The notes beneath the pieces were generated by a model. The model was not told the DNA's origin, ran no database searches, and saw nothing but the letters and a program-made list of their open reading frames with translations. A stretch of 64,000 nucleotides of DNA from an uncultured Pelagibacteraceae bacterium. Its GTDB lineage: Bacteria; Pseudomonadota; Alphaproteobacteria; Pelagibacterales; Pelagibacteraceae. The stretch covers positions 1-64,000 of the forward strand of contig CACIVM010000003.1 in NCBI GenBank assembly GCA_902590115.1. Reading direction: 5' to 3'. Shown here piece by piece: positions 1 through 8,211 of this stretch. Position 1 is the first letter of the stretch. Each line of letters starts with the position of its first letter. Made by a program: the position numbers and the translations under genes.

Positions 1-65
1 TTGAGATTATCTACATTTTGCTCAAGTTCTTTAATTTCTTTTTCAAATTCTAAATAATTTTTCAT
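1..65 (-). CDS. accA: Acetyl-CoA carboxylase carboxyltransferase subunit alpha, N-terminal fragment
   Basis: Only the first 21 codons are inside the window; the gene runs off the left edge. Reading from the ATG at 65 downward gives MKNYLEFEKEIKELEQNVDNL, which has the look of the AccA N-terminus (a short Y-L-x-F-E-K-x-I-x-E-L-E pattern). AccA pairs with AccD (39150 onward here) to transfer the carboxyl group from biotin to acetyl-CoA in the first step of fatty acid synthesis. It is divergent from glcB with 118 bp between the two starts. The fragment is short, so identity rests on the N-terminal pattern alone. Confidence 0.6.
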   Translation of the reverse strand, partial: MKNYLEFEKEIKELEQNVDNL

Positions 66-183
66 ATTTTTTTTTTTACCATAATTCTCTTTTTAAGAGT
101 ATTTAAATTATTCAATAAATTAAGCAAATTTTAAAGGCTTATTTGTCCATTTCATTAATAATAAAGATAAGGTAACTTAAAGT

Positions 184-2328
184 ATGAATAAAACTTCAAT
201 TGCTGGGCTTAAAGTGGATGATACTTTATTTAATTTTATTAATCAGGAAGTTATACCTGGCACGGAAATTGATAAAGATATTTTTTGGCGAGAATTTAGC
301 GAGGTTGTACATAATCTAAATCCTAAAAACAAAGAATTACTTAAAACAAGAGTATCAATTCAAAATAAGATCGATCGATGGCATTTGGATAATGCAGACA
401 AAAAAAATAATTATGATAATTATTTAAAATTTTTAAAAGATATTGGCTATATTGTTGAAACTGGAGAAAATTTCAAAATAAATACGAAAAATGTTGATGA
501 CGAAATTGCCCTAACTCCTGGCCCCCAACTTGTGGTGCCAGTGGACAACGCAAGATATGCTATAAATGCAGCAAATGCCCGTTGGGGTAGCCTTTATGAT
601 GCAGTTTATGGAACTGATGTTGTGGATGGTGATAAAAGCGCAAGCTATGATAAAGCAAGAGCAGGTAAAGTAATAAAATTTACCCGCAATTTTTTGAATA
701 AAGCAATCCCTATTGATAATGGAAATTGGTTCGATGTAACAGAATTCAAAATTGAGAAAAAGGATATAGTTTTTTTAAAAGGCAAAAAAAAATATTTCTT
801 GAAAAATGGTAGCCAATTTGTTGGGTATACAGGTAGTGAAGTTCAAGTTAGTTCAATTTTATTTAAAAATAATAATCTTCATATCGATATAAACATTAAT
901 CCAAATAGTCTAGTTGGTAAAAATGATAAAGCAAATATTTCAGACATTATTATTGAGTCGGCTCTATCAACAATTGTTGACAACGAAGACTCTGTTGCTG
1001 CAGTAGACGCTGATGATAAAGTAAAATGTTACAGAAACTGGTTAGGACTTATGAAGGGAGATTTGGAGGCAAAATTTGAAAAAAATGGTAAATTGGTTCA
1101 TAGAAAATTAAACGCAGATAGGGAATATAAAAAAACGGATGGTTCGAAAATCTTTTTGCATGGTAGAGCTTTACTATTGAACAGAAACGTTGGTCATTTA
1201 ATGACCAACCCGGCGATTATTCTAAAAAATGGTGATGAGATACCTGAGGGAATTTTAGATGCTTTTGTCTCAACATTGTGCGCATTGCATGATTTTAAAA
1301 TTAAAAAGAACTCAAGAAAAAAATCAATGTATATCGTTAAGCCAAAAATGCATGGTCCTGATGAAGTTGATTTCGCTAATTCTATATTTGAAAACGTGGA
1401 AAAAGTTTTAAAGTTAGAAAAAAATACAATTAAAGTTGGTATAATGGACGAGGAGAGAAGAACAACCGTTAATCTAAAAGAGTGTATTAGAAAAGTAAAA
1501 GATAGAATAGTTTTTATTAATACAGGATTTTTAGATCGTACGGGTGATGAAATGCATACATCTTTTGAGGCAGGCCCAATGATTTTTAAGGGGGATATGA
1601 AAAAATCTAATTGGCTTAAGGCTTACGAAAACTGGAATGTTGAGGTAGGTTTAGACTGTGGTTTCTCTGGAAAGGCACAAATCGGAAAAGGAATGTGGGC
1701 AATGCCAGATAAAATGAAAGATATGATGGAACAAAAAATTAGTCATCCAATGTCTGGAGCTAATTGTGCTTGGGTCCCGTCTCCTACAGCTGCCACTCTT
1801 CATGCCACTCATTATCACGAGGTGGATGTTTTAAAGAAACAGAACGAATTGAAAAATAGTAAAGAAGCAAAATTACAACAAATACTTGATATTCCGGTTG
1901 CTGACAGACCTAACTGGCAAATTGAAGAAATTAATAAAGAGTTAGAGAACAATGCACAAAGTATTCTAGGTTATGTTGTGAGATGGATAGATCAAGGGGT
2001 CGGTTGCTCAAAAGTTTTAGATATAAATAATATTGGTTTAATGGAGGATAGGGCAACACTAAGAATTTCCTCCCAACATATTGCAAATTGGCTACATCAT
2101 AAGGTTTGTTCAAAGGATCAAGTTGTTTCAGTTTTTAAAAAAATGGCAAAAGTTGTGGATAAACAAAACGAAAAAGATCAAAAATATAAGAAAATGTCAG
2201 AGGATTTTTCAAAATCAATTGCCTTTAAAACAGCTTGCGATTTGGTTTTAGAGGGCAAAACCCAGCCTTCTGGTTACACAGAGCCTCTTTTACACGAGAG
2301 AAGACTAAAAATGAAATCTAATCACTAG
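184..2328 (+). CDS. glcB: Malate synthase G
   Basis: Condenses glyoxylate and acetyl-CoA to malate, closing the glyoxylate shunt or glycolate use. At 714 aa it has the usual length of the monomeric G form (about 720 aa), not the shorter A form. The catalytic stretch with TGFLDRTGDEMHT lies near residue 450 and the G-A-N-C-A-W-V-P-S-P-T-A-A-T-L-H-A-T-H-Y-H block near residue 530; both are characteristic of the family. The start ATG is preceded by a weak purine stretch (aagataaggtaac). In cultured SAR11 strains this gene is known to sit behind a glycine riboswitch; I see no such aptamer in the 118 bp upstream. The 3' end overlaps convergent recR by 11 bp. Confidence 0.95.
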   Translation: MNKTSIAGLKVDDTLFNFINQEVIPGTEIDKDIFWREFSEVVHNLNPKNKELLKTRVSIQNKIDRWHLDNADKKNNYDNYLKFLKDIGYIVETGENFKINTKNVDDEIALTPGPQLVVPVDNARYAINAANARWGSLYDAVYGTDVVDGDKSASYDKARAGKVIKFTRNFLNKAIPIDNGNWFDVTEFKIEKKDIVFLKGKKKYFLKNGSQFVGYTGSEVQVSSILFKNNNLHIDININPNSLVGKNDKANISDIIIESALSTIVDNEDSVAAVDADDKVKCYRNWLGLMKGDLEAKFEKNGKLVHRKLNADREYKKTDGSKIFLHGRALLLNRNVGHLMTNPAIILKNGDEIPEGILDAFVSTLCALHDFKIKKNSRKKSMYIVKPKMHGPDEVDFANSIFENVEKVLKLEKNTIKVGIMDEERRTTVNLKECIRKVKDRIVFINTGFLDRTGDEMHTSFEAGPMIFKGDMKKSNWLKAYENWNVEVGLDCGFSGKAQIGKGMWAMPDKMKDMMEQKISHPMSGANCAWVPSPTAATLHATHYHEVDVLKKQNELKNSKEAKLQQILDIPVADRPNWQIEEINKELENNAQSILGYVVRWIDQGVGCSKVLDINNIGLMEDRATLRISSQHIANWLHHKVCSKDQVVSVFKKMAKVVDKQNEKDQKYKKMSEDFSKSIAFKTACDLVLEGKTQPSGYTEPLLHERRLKMKSNH

Positions 2329-2923
2329 TAACTGGAACTCTATTTTTAAAAGCTGAAAACAGTGTTCCATCATCCAATTGTTCTATCTCCCCTCCAATAG
2401 GCAAACCTTGAGCCAATTTTGTAATTTTAATTTTACCATTTTTAATAAGATCCTCGATATAGTGAGCAGTAGTTTGTCCTTCGATAGTAGCACTAGTTGC
2501 TATAATAACCTCTTTTAAACTATTTTTTTTTACTCTTCTTATAAGAGAGTCTAATAAAAGATTTTTTTTCTCGTACCTTTCATTAGAATTTAATGTGCCG
2601 CCCAGTATATGAAAATGGCCTTTAAAAATATTTGCTGACTCTATAACCCACATATCTGCGAGATTTTCGACAACACAAATCTTATCGTAGTTTGTGTCGC
2701 TCTGACAAACACATTTTTCTTTATTAACTTTTAAATTACCACATTCTCCACATCTTATAACGTTTTTATAGACTTCAACTAATGACTTCGCTAAGGGTTT
2801 GACCATCTCCTCTTTTTTATTGATTAATTTTAAAATTATTCTTTTAGCTGATTTTGGACCTAACCCTGGAAGTCTTGAGAATTGTTTAATAAGCTCTTCT
2901 AACTCTGGTATCTTATTTATCAT
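2318..2923 (-). CDS. recR: Recombination mediator RecR
   Basis: Partner of RecF and RecO in loading RecA on gapped DNA. The 201 aa protein shows the family order: helix-hairpin-helix near residues 14-28 (R-L-P-G-L-G-P-K-S-A-K-R), a four-cysteine zinc site near 58-75 (CGEC followed by C-V-C), then a Toprim domain (ICVVEN, later IIATSATIEG) to the C-terminus. It is the last gene of dnaX-ybaB-recR, a cluster conserved across many bacteria; its ATG overlaps the stop of ybaB by one base (TAATG), pointing to coupled translation. Length and motifs are normal. Confidence 0.96.
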   Translation of the reverse strand: MINKIPELEELIKQFSRLPGLGPKSAKRIILKLINKKEEMVKPLAKSLVEVYKNVIRCGECGNLKVNKEKCVCQSDTNYDKICVVENLADMWVIESANIFKGHFHILGGTLNSNERYEKKNLLLDSLIRRVKKNSLKEVIIATSATIEGQTTAHYIEDLIKNGKIKITKLAQGLPIGGEIEQLDDGTLFSAFKNRVPVTSD

Positions 2924-3243
2924 TAAAATGGTAATTTAATATCAAAAGGTAAGTTTAATCCACCAGTAACTTTTGAGAGCTCTTCAGCGGATTTTTTTTT
3001 TAAATTTTCTTTTGCATTGTTATAAGCTGCAATTATAAGATCATTTATTATAGCTTGATCCTCTTTTTTTGCGTTTTCGCTAATAATTATTGATTTTAAC
3101 TCATAGTCGCCACTTAAAATTACTGTAACCAAATCACCACCCGATTTTCCCTCTACTTCTATTTTTTTTATATTTTCTTGAACTTGTCTCATTTTTTCTT
3201 GCATATCTTTAGCCTTATTAAGCATCTCACTAAAATTAGTCAT
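2923..3243 (-). CDS. ybaB: YbaB/EbfC family nucleoid-associated protein
   Basis: A small DNA-binding protein of 106 aa that forms dimers and coats DNA; its exact job is unsettled in all bacteria. The family pattern is seen in the N-terminal amphipathic helix (M-L-N-K-A-K-D-M-Q-E-K-M), a central G-x-x-G-G-D-L-V beta segment near residues 33-40 and the C-terminal T-G-G-L-N-L-P-F near residue 93. It overlaps the end of dnaX by 8 nt and is followed by recR, the standard arrangement. Identification rests on both sequence and neighbourhood. Confidence 0.93.
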   Translation of the reverse strand: MTNFSEMLNKAKDMQEKMRQVQENIKKIEVEGKSGGDLVTVILSGDYELKSIIISENAKKEDQAIINDLIIAAYNNAKENLKKKSAEELSKVTGGLNLPFDIKLPF

Positions 3244-4915
3244 CTATTACTTCCTCCAGATCAGCATCAGAAAAGTTTTTTAAAATTTCTTTTGTAATTT
3301 TGCTATTTTGGAAATCGGTTTTTTCAGCTTCTTTCGCATCTTTATTAGCTTCAAAGACAGTTTTAGCTCCACTCTCTTGACTTAAAGAAATTATCCAACG
3401 TTCACCAGTCCAGAGCTTAAGTTTTTCTGTCAAACTTTTAATAAAATTTTTGTTTAATTTATCACTAAAAGAAATGTTAATTTTTCCTTTTGCAAAACTT
3501 ACTAATTTAACATTTCTCTCCAAATCATATTTAAGTTCATATTCTTTATTTTCAGTGGCTACTTTAATAATATCATTAATACTTTCGATCTTTAAGAAGT
3601 GTTGGTTTTTAGTTAAATCCTCTTGAGGGCTATTTAATAATTTTTCTTTTAATTGGTCTGTATTTTTCAATTGATTCTGAATATTATTGTTCTTGTTACT
3701 CTCAAGCATCTGTTCATTTGGTTTTTGATTTTTTTGTATAAGATTTTCTTTAAAACTTCCATCGTTTAAAGTTTTTTTACTTGATATTTCGTCTTCTTCA
3801 ATGCTCTGTAAGTGGGTAAGTTGAATTATATACATTTCTAAAGCTAGTGTGTCATTATTTATTATTTTTAAATCATCTAAAGTTTTTAATGTTAATTGCC
3901 AAAATAAACTAAGATCTTGAACATTTATATTTCGGGAAAAATTATTTATATATTCAATATCGTTTTCTGAAATAAGTTTATCATTTTTAATCTGACCAAG
4001 ATTTGCACTTCTAGTTAGTAAGTAAATTATCTCTAACATGTCATTAAGAAAATTTTTTGCATCTAACCCTTCGTTAATAAATTCCTTTAATAATATTAAG
4101 GCCTGGTTATTATTTCCCTCAATAACATATTTGAATAAATCCATCATTTTGCTTCTGTCAGCTACACCAAGCATTTCTCTAACCTGAAAATCAGTGACTT
4201 CTTTGCCGTTATTTACAGATTGAATTATTAAAGCTCGATCTAAAAGTGAAATACCATCTCTTACTGAACCCTCAGAAGCTCTTGTAATTAAATCTAAACC
4301 TTTTTCTGAAATTTTTCCTTTTTCCCTCTCTAAGATTGTTTTTAGATGACTTTTAAGTAAATTTGAGTCAACTCTTTTCAAATCAAAGCGCTGACATCTA
4401 GAAAGTATTGTTATTGGAATTTTTCTTACTTCTGTCGTTGCTAAGATAAATTTCAATCTTGGGGGTGGTTCTTCTAAAGTTTTTAAAAGACCGTTAAATG
4501 CTTGCTTGGATAACATATGAATTTCGTCAATTATAAATATTTTATATCTTGAATTTACAGGGCTGTATTTTGCACTTTCTATTATTTCTCTCACGTCGTC
4601 TATTCCTGTTTTAGATGCTGCATCCATTTCTAAAACATCAATGTTGTTTGAGTTAGAAATTTCTTCACAGCTAGAGCACTTTTTTTTTAAGTTACAATCA
4701 GATTTATTTTCTGAGTTTTTTAAGCAATTTAATTTTTTTGCAATTAATCTTGCTGTGGTAGTTTTTCCTACACCTCTAATGCCGGTTAATAAATAAGCAT
4801 TAGGAGTTTTATCAATTTCAATCGCGTTTGTAATAGTCTTGGCTATCACTTCTTGGCCAATTAAATCTTTAAATTCTTGAGGCCTATATTTTAGAGCTAA
4901 GATTTTATTTTGCAT
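3236..4915 (-). CDS. dnaX: DNA polymerase III subunits gamma/tau
   Basis: Clamp-loader ATPase of the replicative polymerase. Residues 45-53 hold the Walker A loop (GIRGVGKTT), followed by the four-cysteine zinc module (C-N-L-K-K-K-C-S-S-C, near 75-90), Walker B with DEIHML near 125, and a tau-type C-terminal region of low complexity. I place the start at ATG 4915 (MQNKILALKYRPQ), giving 559 aa; the reading frame stays open upstream to 4999, but that extension is the small SRP RNA gene read as protein and should not be translated. No Shine-Dalgarno sequence is visible because the SRP RNA ends about 8 nt before the start. No obvious slippery heptamer for making a separate gamma product was found. 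Confidence 0.95.
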   Translation of the reverse strand: MQNKILALKYRPQEFKDLIGQEVIAKTITNAIEIDKTPNAYLLTGIRGVGKTTTARLIAKKLNCLKNSENKSDCNLKKKCSSCEEISNSNNIDVLEMDAASKTGIDDVREIIESAKYSPVNSRYKIFIIDEIHMLSKQAFNGLLKTLEEPPPRLKFILATTEVRKIPITILSRCQRFDLKRVDSNLLKSHLKTILEREKGKISEKGLDLITRASEGSVRDGISLLDRALIIQSVNNGKEVTDFQVREMLGVADRSKMMDLFKYVIEGNNNQALILLKEFINEGLDAKNFLNDMLEIIYLLTRSANLGQIKNDKLISENDIEYINNFSRNINVQDLSLFWQLTLKTLDDLKIINNDTLALEMYIIQLTHLQSIEEDEISSKKTLNDGSFKENLIQKNQKPNEQMLESNKNNNIQNQLKNTDQLKEKLLNSPQEDLTKNQHFLKIESINDIIKVATENKEYELKYDLERNVKLVSFAKGKINISFSDKLNKNFIKSLTEKLKLWTGERWIISLSQESGAKTVFEANKDAKEAEKTDFQNSKITKEILKNFSDADLEEVIDD

Positions 4916-4922
4916 AAATTTT

Positions 4923-5014
4923 AGAGGCAGGCAACAACCTGAATAATTTTCACTACGGCTGCTTCCTTTCGGACCTGACCGGGTTAATGAAACATCCACC
5001 TGATGCCAACCTCA
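4923..5014 (-). ncRNA. ffs: Small signal recognition particle RNA (4.5S type)
   Basis: On the minus strand the SRP domain IV core is present (GGTCAGGTCCGAAAGGAAGCA around 4983-4963), with the GGAA tetraloop-type apical loop and the asymmetric A-C-rich internal loop bound by Ffh. The ends pair: GAGG-N2-GGCA at the 5' end (from 5013) with TGCC-N2-CCTC at the 3' end (to about 4924), closing a single hairpin of about 90 nt. It lies directly ahead of dnaX. In the cell it would bind Ffh and target membrane proteins co-translationally. Confidence 0.95.
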
Positions 5015-5019
5015 TTATG

Positions 5020-5049
5020 AGTATATCAACATCAATTTAATTACTACAA
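5020..5049 (-). promoter_or_regulatory. Predicted sigma-70 type promoter for the SRP RNA
   Basis: On the minus strand TATACT (5025-5020) matches the -10 consensus at five of six positions and TTGTAG (5049-5044) gives the first three bases of a -35, with an 18-bp spacer. The predicted transcription start falls 6-7 nt downstream, at about 5013-5014, which is where the folded SRP RNA begins. The same promoter probably also serves dnaX. Confidence 0.5.
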
Positions 5050-5071
5050 GACTAGAATCAAAATTTGTGGA

Positions 5072-5917
5072 CTAATTTTGCCTGAATTTTGAGGCTTCAT
5101 AAACTCCAAGTATGCTCAAATTCTCAGTATGGAAGCTTAACTCCTCCATTGCATTTTGCACTAATTTATCCTCAAGATGGCCCTCAAAATCTAAATAGAA
5201 ATTTGTTTGTTCAAAAGTATTTTTTACAGAGAAACTCTCTAATTTTGTCATATTAATTTGATTTGTTGCAAATCCGCCCAAACATTTATAAAGGGCAGCT
5301 GGTTCACTTTTCAATCGAAAAATACAAGTGGTGATGAATTTTTTATTTTGATCAAAATCTGGTTGCTGAACTTTTTTTCCCATTATCAAGAATCTTGTTA
5401 CATTGCCTTTCTCATCTTCAATATTTTCTTCTAATATTTTTAAATTATATATCTCAGCAGATAATTTTGATGCAATTGCAGCTATTGACTTGTCATTACT
5501 TAACGAGAGATCTTTTGCAGATCCAGCGGTATCAGCTGAAATTATTGTCTTAAATTTGTTTTTATTAATAATATTTTGACATTGTCCTATAGCTTGTGCA
5601 TGACTTCTTACGTACTTTATGTCTGATAAGTTAGTATCATGTTTACAAATAAGATTATGCTCTACTTTTTGAAAATGCTCAGCATGAATTTGTAATTTGT
5701 ATTTCGGTAACAGATAATGAATATCTGCAACTCTTCCAGCTAATGAATTTTCTATAGGAATTACAATTTTATAACTTTCATCGTTAAACGCAACTTTAAA
5801 CGCCTCCTCAAAAGTTAAACATGTTTTGACCGGAGAATTACCAAAAAGTTGATTGGATGCAATATGAGAGTAAGCCCCTAACTCACCTTGTATCGCAATT
5901 TTTTCTTTTTTTGTCAT
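5072..5917 (-). CDS. pheA: Prephenate dehydratase
   Basis: Decarboxylating dehydration of prephenate to phenylpyruvate in phenylalanine synthesis. The protein is monofunctional (281 aa, no chorismate mutase domain). The catalytic PDT domain covers residues 5-180, beginning I-A-I-Q-G-E-L-G-A-Y-S-H and containing the N-V-T-R-F motif near 172; an ACT regulatory domain follows from about 195 (A-A-L-Y-K-C-L-G-G-F, then L-E-S-F). The ESRP phenylalanine-binding motif of the ACT domain reads E-S-F-S here, so feedback control may differ. Its start overlaps the kdsB stop by one base. Confidence 0.93.
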   Translation of the reverse strand: MTKKEKIAIQGELGAYSHIASNQLFGNSPVKTCLTFEEAFKVAFNDESYKIVIPIENSLAGRVADIHYLLPKYKLQIHAEHFQKVEHNLICKHDTNLSDIKYVRSHAQAIGQCQNIINKNKFKTIISADTAGSAKDLSLSNDKSIAAIASKLSAEIYNLKILEENIEDEKGNVTRFLIMGKKVQQPDFDQNKKFITTCIFRLKSEPAALYKCLGGFATNQINMTKLESFSVKNTFEQTNFYLDFEGHLEDKLVQNAMEELSFHTENLSILGVYEASKFRQN

Positions 5918-6648
5918 TATTTGTTCATTAATTTTTTTATATTTAAATAATCTTCTTCTGTATCAACACTTAAAGGAATATTGCTTGAAAATCCAACATG
6001 AATTTTCATTTTATTTTCTAAAGCTCGAAGTTGCTCTAGATTCCTTTCTAGCTCCAATTTTGATCTCTTTATATTTACAAATTTATTTAATGATTGACTT
6101 GTAAATGCGTAAATACCAATATGGTGGTACAAATTATTACTGTGTTCTGATTTTAATCTAAAAAAATCTAAAGCCTCTGAAAATTTATCAACATTTAATT
6201 CATCTTTAGTCAATACTTTAACAACATTTGGATCATTGAACTCATTTTTATCTTTAATTTGTCCAGCTAAAGTAGCTATATCACAAATCTTTTTCTTCAT
6301 ATGATTTATTAAAAAATTAATAGAGTTTTTATCTATGTTAGGCATATCACCTTGTAAATTTATGATAAACTCGGGTTCCTTTTTAAATATTTTCTCGAAA
6401 GCCTCATAAACTCTGTCAGTGCCTGTCTCATGTGAAATATTAGTTTTAACAGCTAACCCACCGTTACTTTTGATTAAATTAATTATTTCTTCATCGGGTG
6501 ATGCTACCAAAACTTTATCAACATTGGATTTTGTTGCAGTTTCGTATACATGCAAAATCATCTCCTTGTTCTGAATAAGTTTTAATGGTTTATTTGGTAG
6601 TCTTTTCGCAGATAGCCTAGAGGGTATAATGATAACAATCTTGCTCAT
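5917..6648 (-). CDS. kdsB: 3-deoxy-manno-octulosonate cytidylyltransferase
   Basis: Activates Kdo as CMP-Kdo for addition to lipid A in the inner core of lipopolysaccharide. Signature I-I-P-S-R-L-x-A-x-R-L-P-N-K-P-L begins at residue 7, N-L-Q-G-D-M-P near 98 and V-D-T-E-E-D near 232. I choose ATG 6648 (243 aa) over an upstream TTG at 6663, because that TTG lies in the loop of a perfect stem-loop (6654-6670) that ends 5 nt before the ATG. Other Kdo and LPS genes (kdsD, lptC, lptB) lie 23 kb away in this window. Confidence 0.94.
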   Translation of the reverse strand: MSKIVIIIPSRLSAKRLPNKPLKLIQNKEMILHVYETATKSNVDKVLVASPDEEIINLIKSNGGLAVKTNISHETGTDRVYEAFEKIFKKEPEFIINLQGDMPNIDKNSINFLINHMKKKICDIATLAGQIKDKNEFNDPNVVKVLTKDELNVDKFSEALDFFRLKSEHSNNLYHHIGIYAFTSQSLNKFVNIKRSKLELERNLEQLRALENKMKIHVGFSSNIPLSVDTEEDYLNIKKLMNK

Positions 6649-6653
6649 AGTTA

Positions 6654-6670
6654 TGCGTCTCAAAGACGCA
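6654..6670 (-). promoter_or_regulatory. Stem-loop just upstream of the kdsB start
   Basis: TGCGTCT and AGACGCA form a perfect 7-bp GC-containing stem with a 3-nt loop, placed 5 nt upstream of the kdsB ATG where a ribosome-binding site is expected. It could hide or present the initiation region. No experimental basis; it may be chance, though GC-rich stems are rare in this sequence. Confidence 0.3.
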
Positions 6671-6739
6671 AATAATTTAAAGTTAATTAAAGTTTTTTAT
6701 TTAATCTCATGATATATCTCTATATCATTTATCAAATAT

Positions 6740-7288
6740 ATGGATAGTTTTGAAATAAATAAAATTATAGCAGCTGTGCTTTTAACGGCTCTAATTGTCA
6801 TAGGAATTGGGAAAATTACCGACATTATATTTTATGTAGAGAAGCCGAAGCAATCTGCATACAAAGTTGAAGGTATTGAGGAAGGTATTATTGATCCAAA
6901 TATAAAAAAAGTTAAGACAATTGAAACTAAAGAAGTTGATATAAAACAATTATTAGCCATGGGAGATTTATCACATGGCGAGCAGGTATTTAAGAAGTGC
7001 AGTGCATGTCATCAAATTGCTGTTGATGGAAAAAACATGATAGGTCCCAACTTGTGGGGAGTTATTGGGCGTCAAGCTGGTTCTATAGATGATTATAATT
7101 ATTCAAAAGCTATGAAAGCGTATGCAAAAAATTGGTCTTTTGAGGAAATGAATCAATATTTAATCAAACCACAAGCATACATTAAGGGAACAAAAATGGC
7201 ATTTGCTGGCTTAAGAAAAGAAAAAGATAGAGCCTCCGTTATATTGTATATGAACTCAAAAAGCTCAAGTCCTAAAACGCTTCCTTAA
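6740..7288 (+). CDS. Membrane-anchored class I cytochrome c
   Basis: A 182 aa c-type cytochrome, likely an electron carrier to a terminal oxidase at the periplasmic face of the inner membrane. Residues 8-32 form an uncleaved transmembrane anchor (IIAAVLLTALIVIGIG), followed by a charged linker and a monohaem domain with CSACH at 87-91 and the axial methionine in G-T-K-M-A-F-A-G at about 153. The layout resembles CycM/cytochrome c552 of alphaproteobacteria. It converges on argF; both stops share the TTAA at 7285-7288. Confidence 0.88.
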   Translation: MDSFEINKIIAAVLLTALIVIGIGKITDIIFYVEKPKQSAYKVEGIEEGIIDPNIKKVKTIETKEVDIKQLLAMGDLSHGEQVFKKCSACHQIAVDGKNMIGPNLWGVIGRQAGSIDDYNYSKAMKAYAKNWSFEEMNQYLIKPQAYIKGTKMAFAGLRKEKDRASVILYMNSKSSSPKTLP

Positions 7289-8211
7289 GACAAACACCAA
7301 ATTATAATACTTTTTTGAATATGAACTCTATTTAACGCTTGTTGCCACACAACGGAGTTATTGCCGTCTATTACATCATCAGTAACCTCTTCTCCTCTAC
7401 CAACTGGTAAACAATGCATGAATATTGCATCTTTTTTAGCAGCGTTCATAACCTTTTTATTTACTTGATATTTTCTTAGATCTTTCTTTTTTTTTATTTT
7501 ATTTACATTATCGTTCATCGAAATCCATTTGTCAGTCATTACACAGTCAGCATTATTTACTGCCTCTATAGGATCTGAGATGATTTCTACATCAGCATTA
7601 TTTTTTTTTGCCCATTTTATCATCTCTACATTTGGGCTATATTTTTTTGGACTAGAGATTTTCAGTTTGAATTTGAGTTTAGCTGCCGCCTCTATAAATG
7701 AATTTGACATATTATTGTTACCATCACCTAGCCAGGCTAAAGTTTTTCCTTGTATATCTCCTTTAATTTCTTCGAAAGTAAGAATGTCTGATAAAATCTG
7801 ACATGGATGACTTTTTTCAGATAGGCCATTAATAAGAGGTATGGACGAGTGTTTTGAAAATTCAATTAAGTTCTGATGATTGGATGTTCTTATCATAATT
7901 ATATCTGCATACTCTGAAAAGACTTTTGCGGTATCCTTCAAAGTCTCTTCTCCTTTACCATAATGAATACCATCCGGATTTAAAATAATATTGGAGCCCC
8001 CGAGTTGTTTAGTTGCAAGATCAAAAGAAATTCTTGTTCTAGTAGATGGTTTTTCGAAAATCAAGATCATTGATTTTCCATTCATTGGTTTATCGCTATC
8101 GATAGCAGTTGTCCCAAAGCCTTCTCTATTTTTTTTTCTTTCTTTAGCTTCATTAAGAATCATTCTTAATTCTGCAGAAGAAATTTCAGAAATATTTAAA
8201 AAATTTTTCAT
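7285..8211 (-). CDS. argF: Ornithine carbamoyltransferase
   Basis: Makes citrulline from ornithine and carbamoyl phosphate in arginine synthesis. Carbamoyl-phosphate binding motif S-T-R-T-R near residue 54, H-P-C-Q near 140 and H-C-L-P near 270 are all present. I set the start at ATG 8211 (308 aa; MKNFLNISEIS); a TTG at 8226 would add five residues. The ATG overlaps the stop of argD as ATGA, so the two are translationally coupled. Confidence 0.95.
   Translation of the reverse strand: MKNFLNISEISSAELRMILNEAKERKKNREGFGTTAIDSDKPMNGKSMILIFEKPSTRTRISFDLATKQLGGSNIILNPDGIHYGKGEETLKDTAKVFSEYADIIMIRTSNHQNLIEFSKHSSIPLINGLSEKSHPCQILSDILTFEEIKGDIQGKTLAWLGDGNNNMSNSFIEAAAKLKFKLKISSPKKYSPNVEMIKWAKKNNADVEIISDPIEAVNNADCVMTDKWISMNDNVNKIKKKKDLRKYQVNKKVMNAAKKDAIFMHCLPVGRGEEVTDDVIDGNNSVVWQQALNRVHIQKSIIIWCLS

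Noticed and set aside
4916..4999. N-terminal extension of DnaX by 28 residues
   Set aside because: The extension is the SRP RNA core read in frame; the conserved DnaX start lies at ATG 4915.
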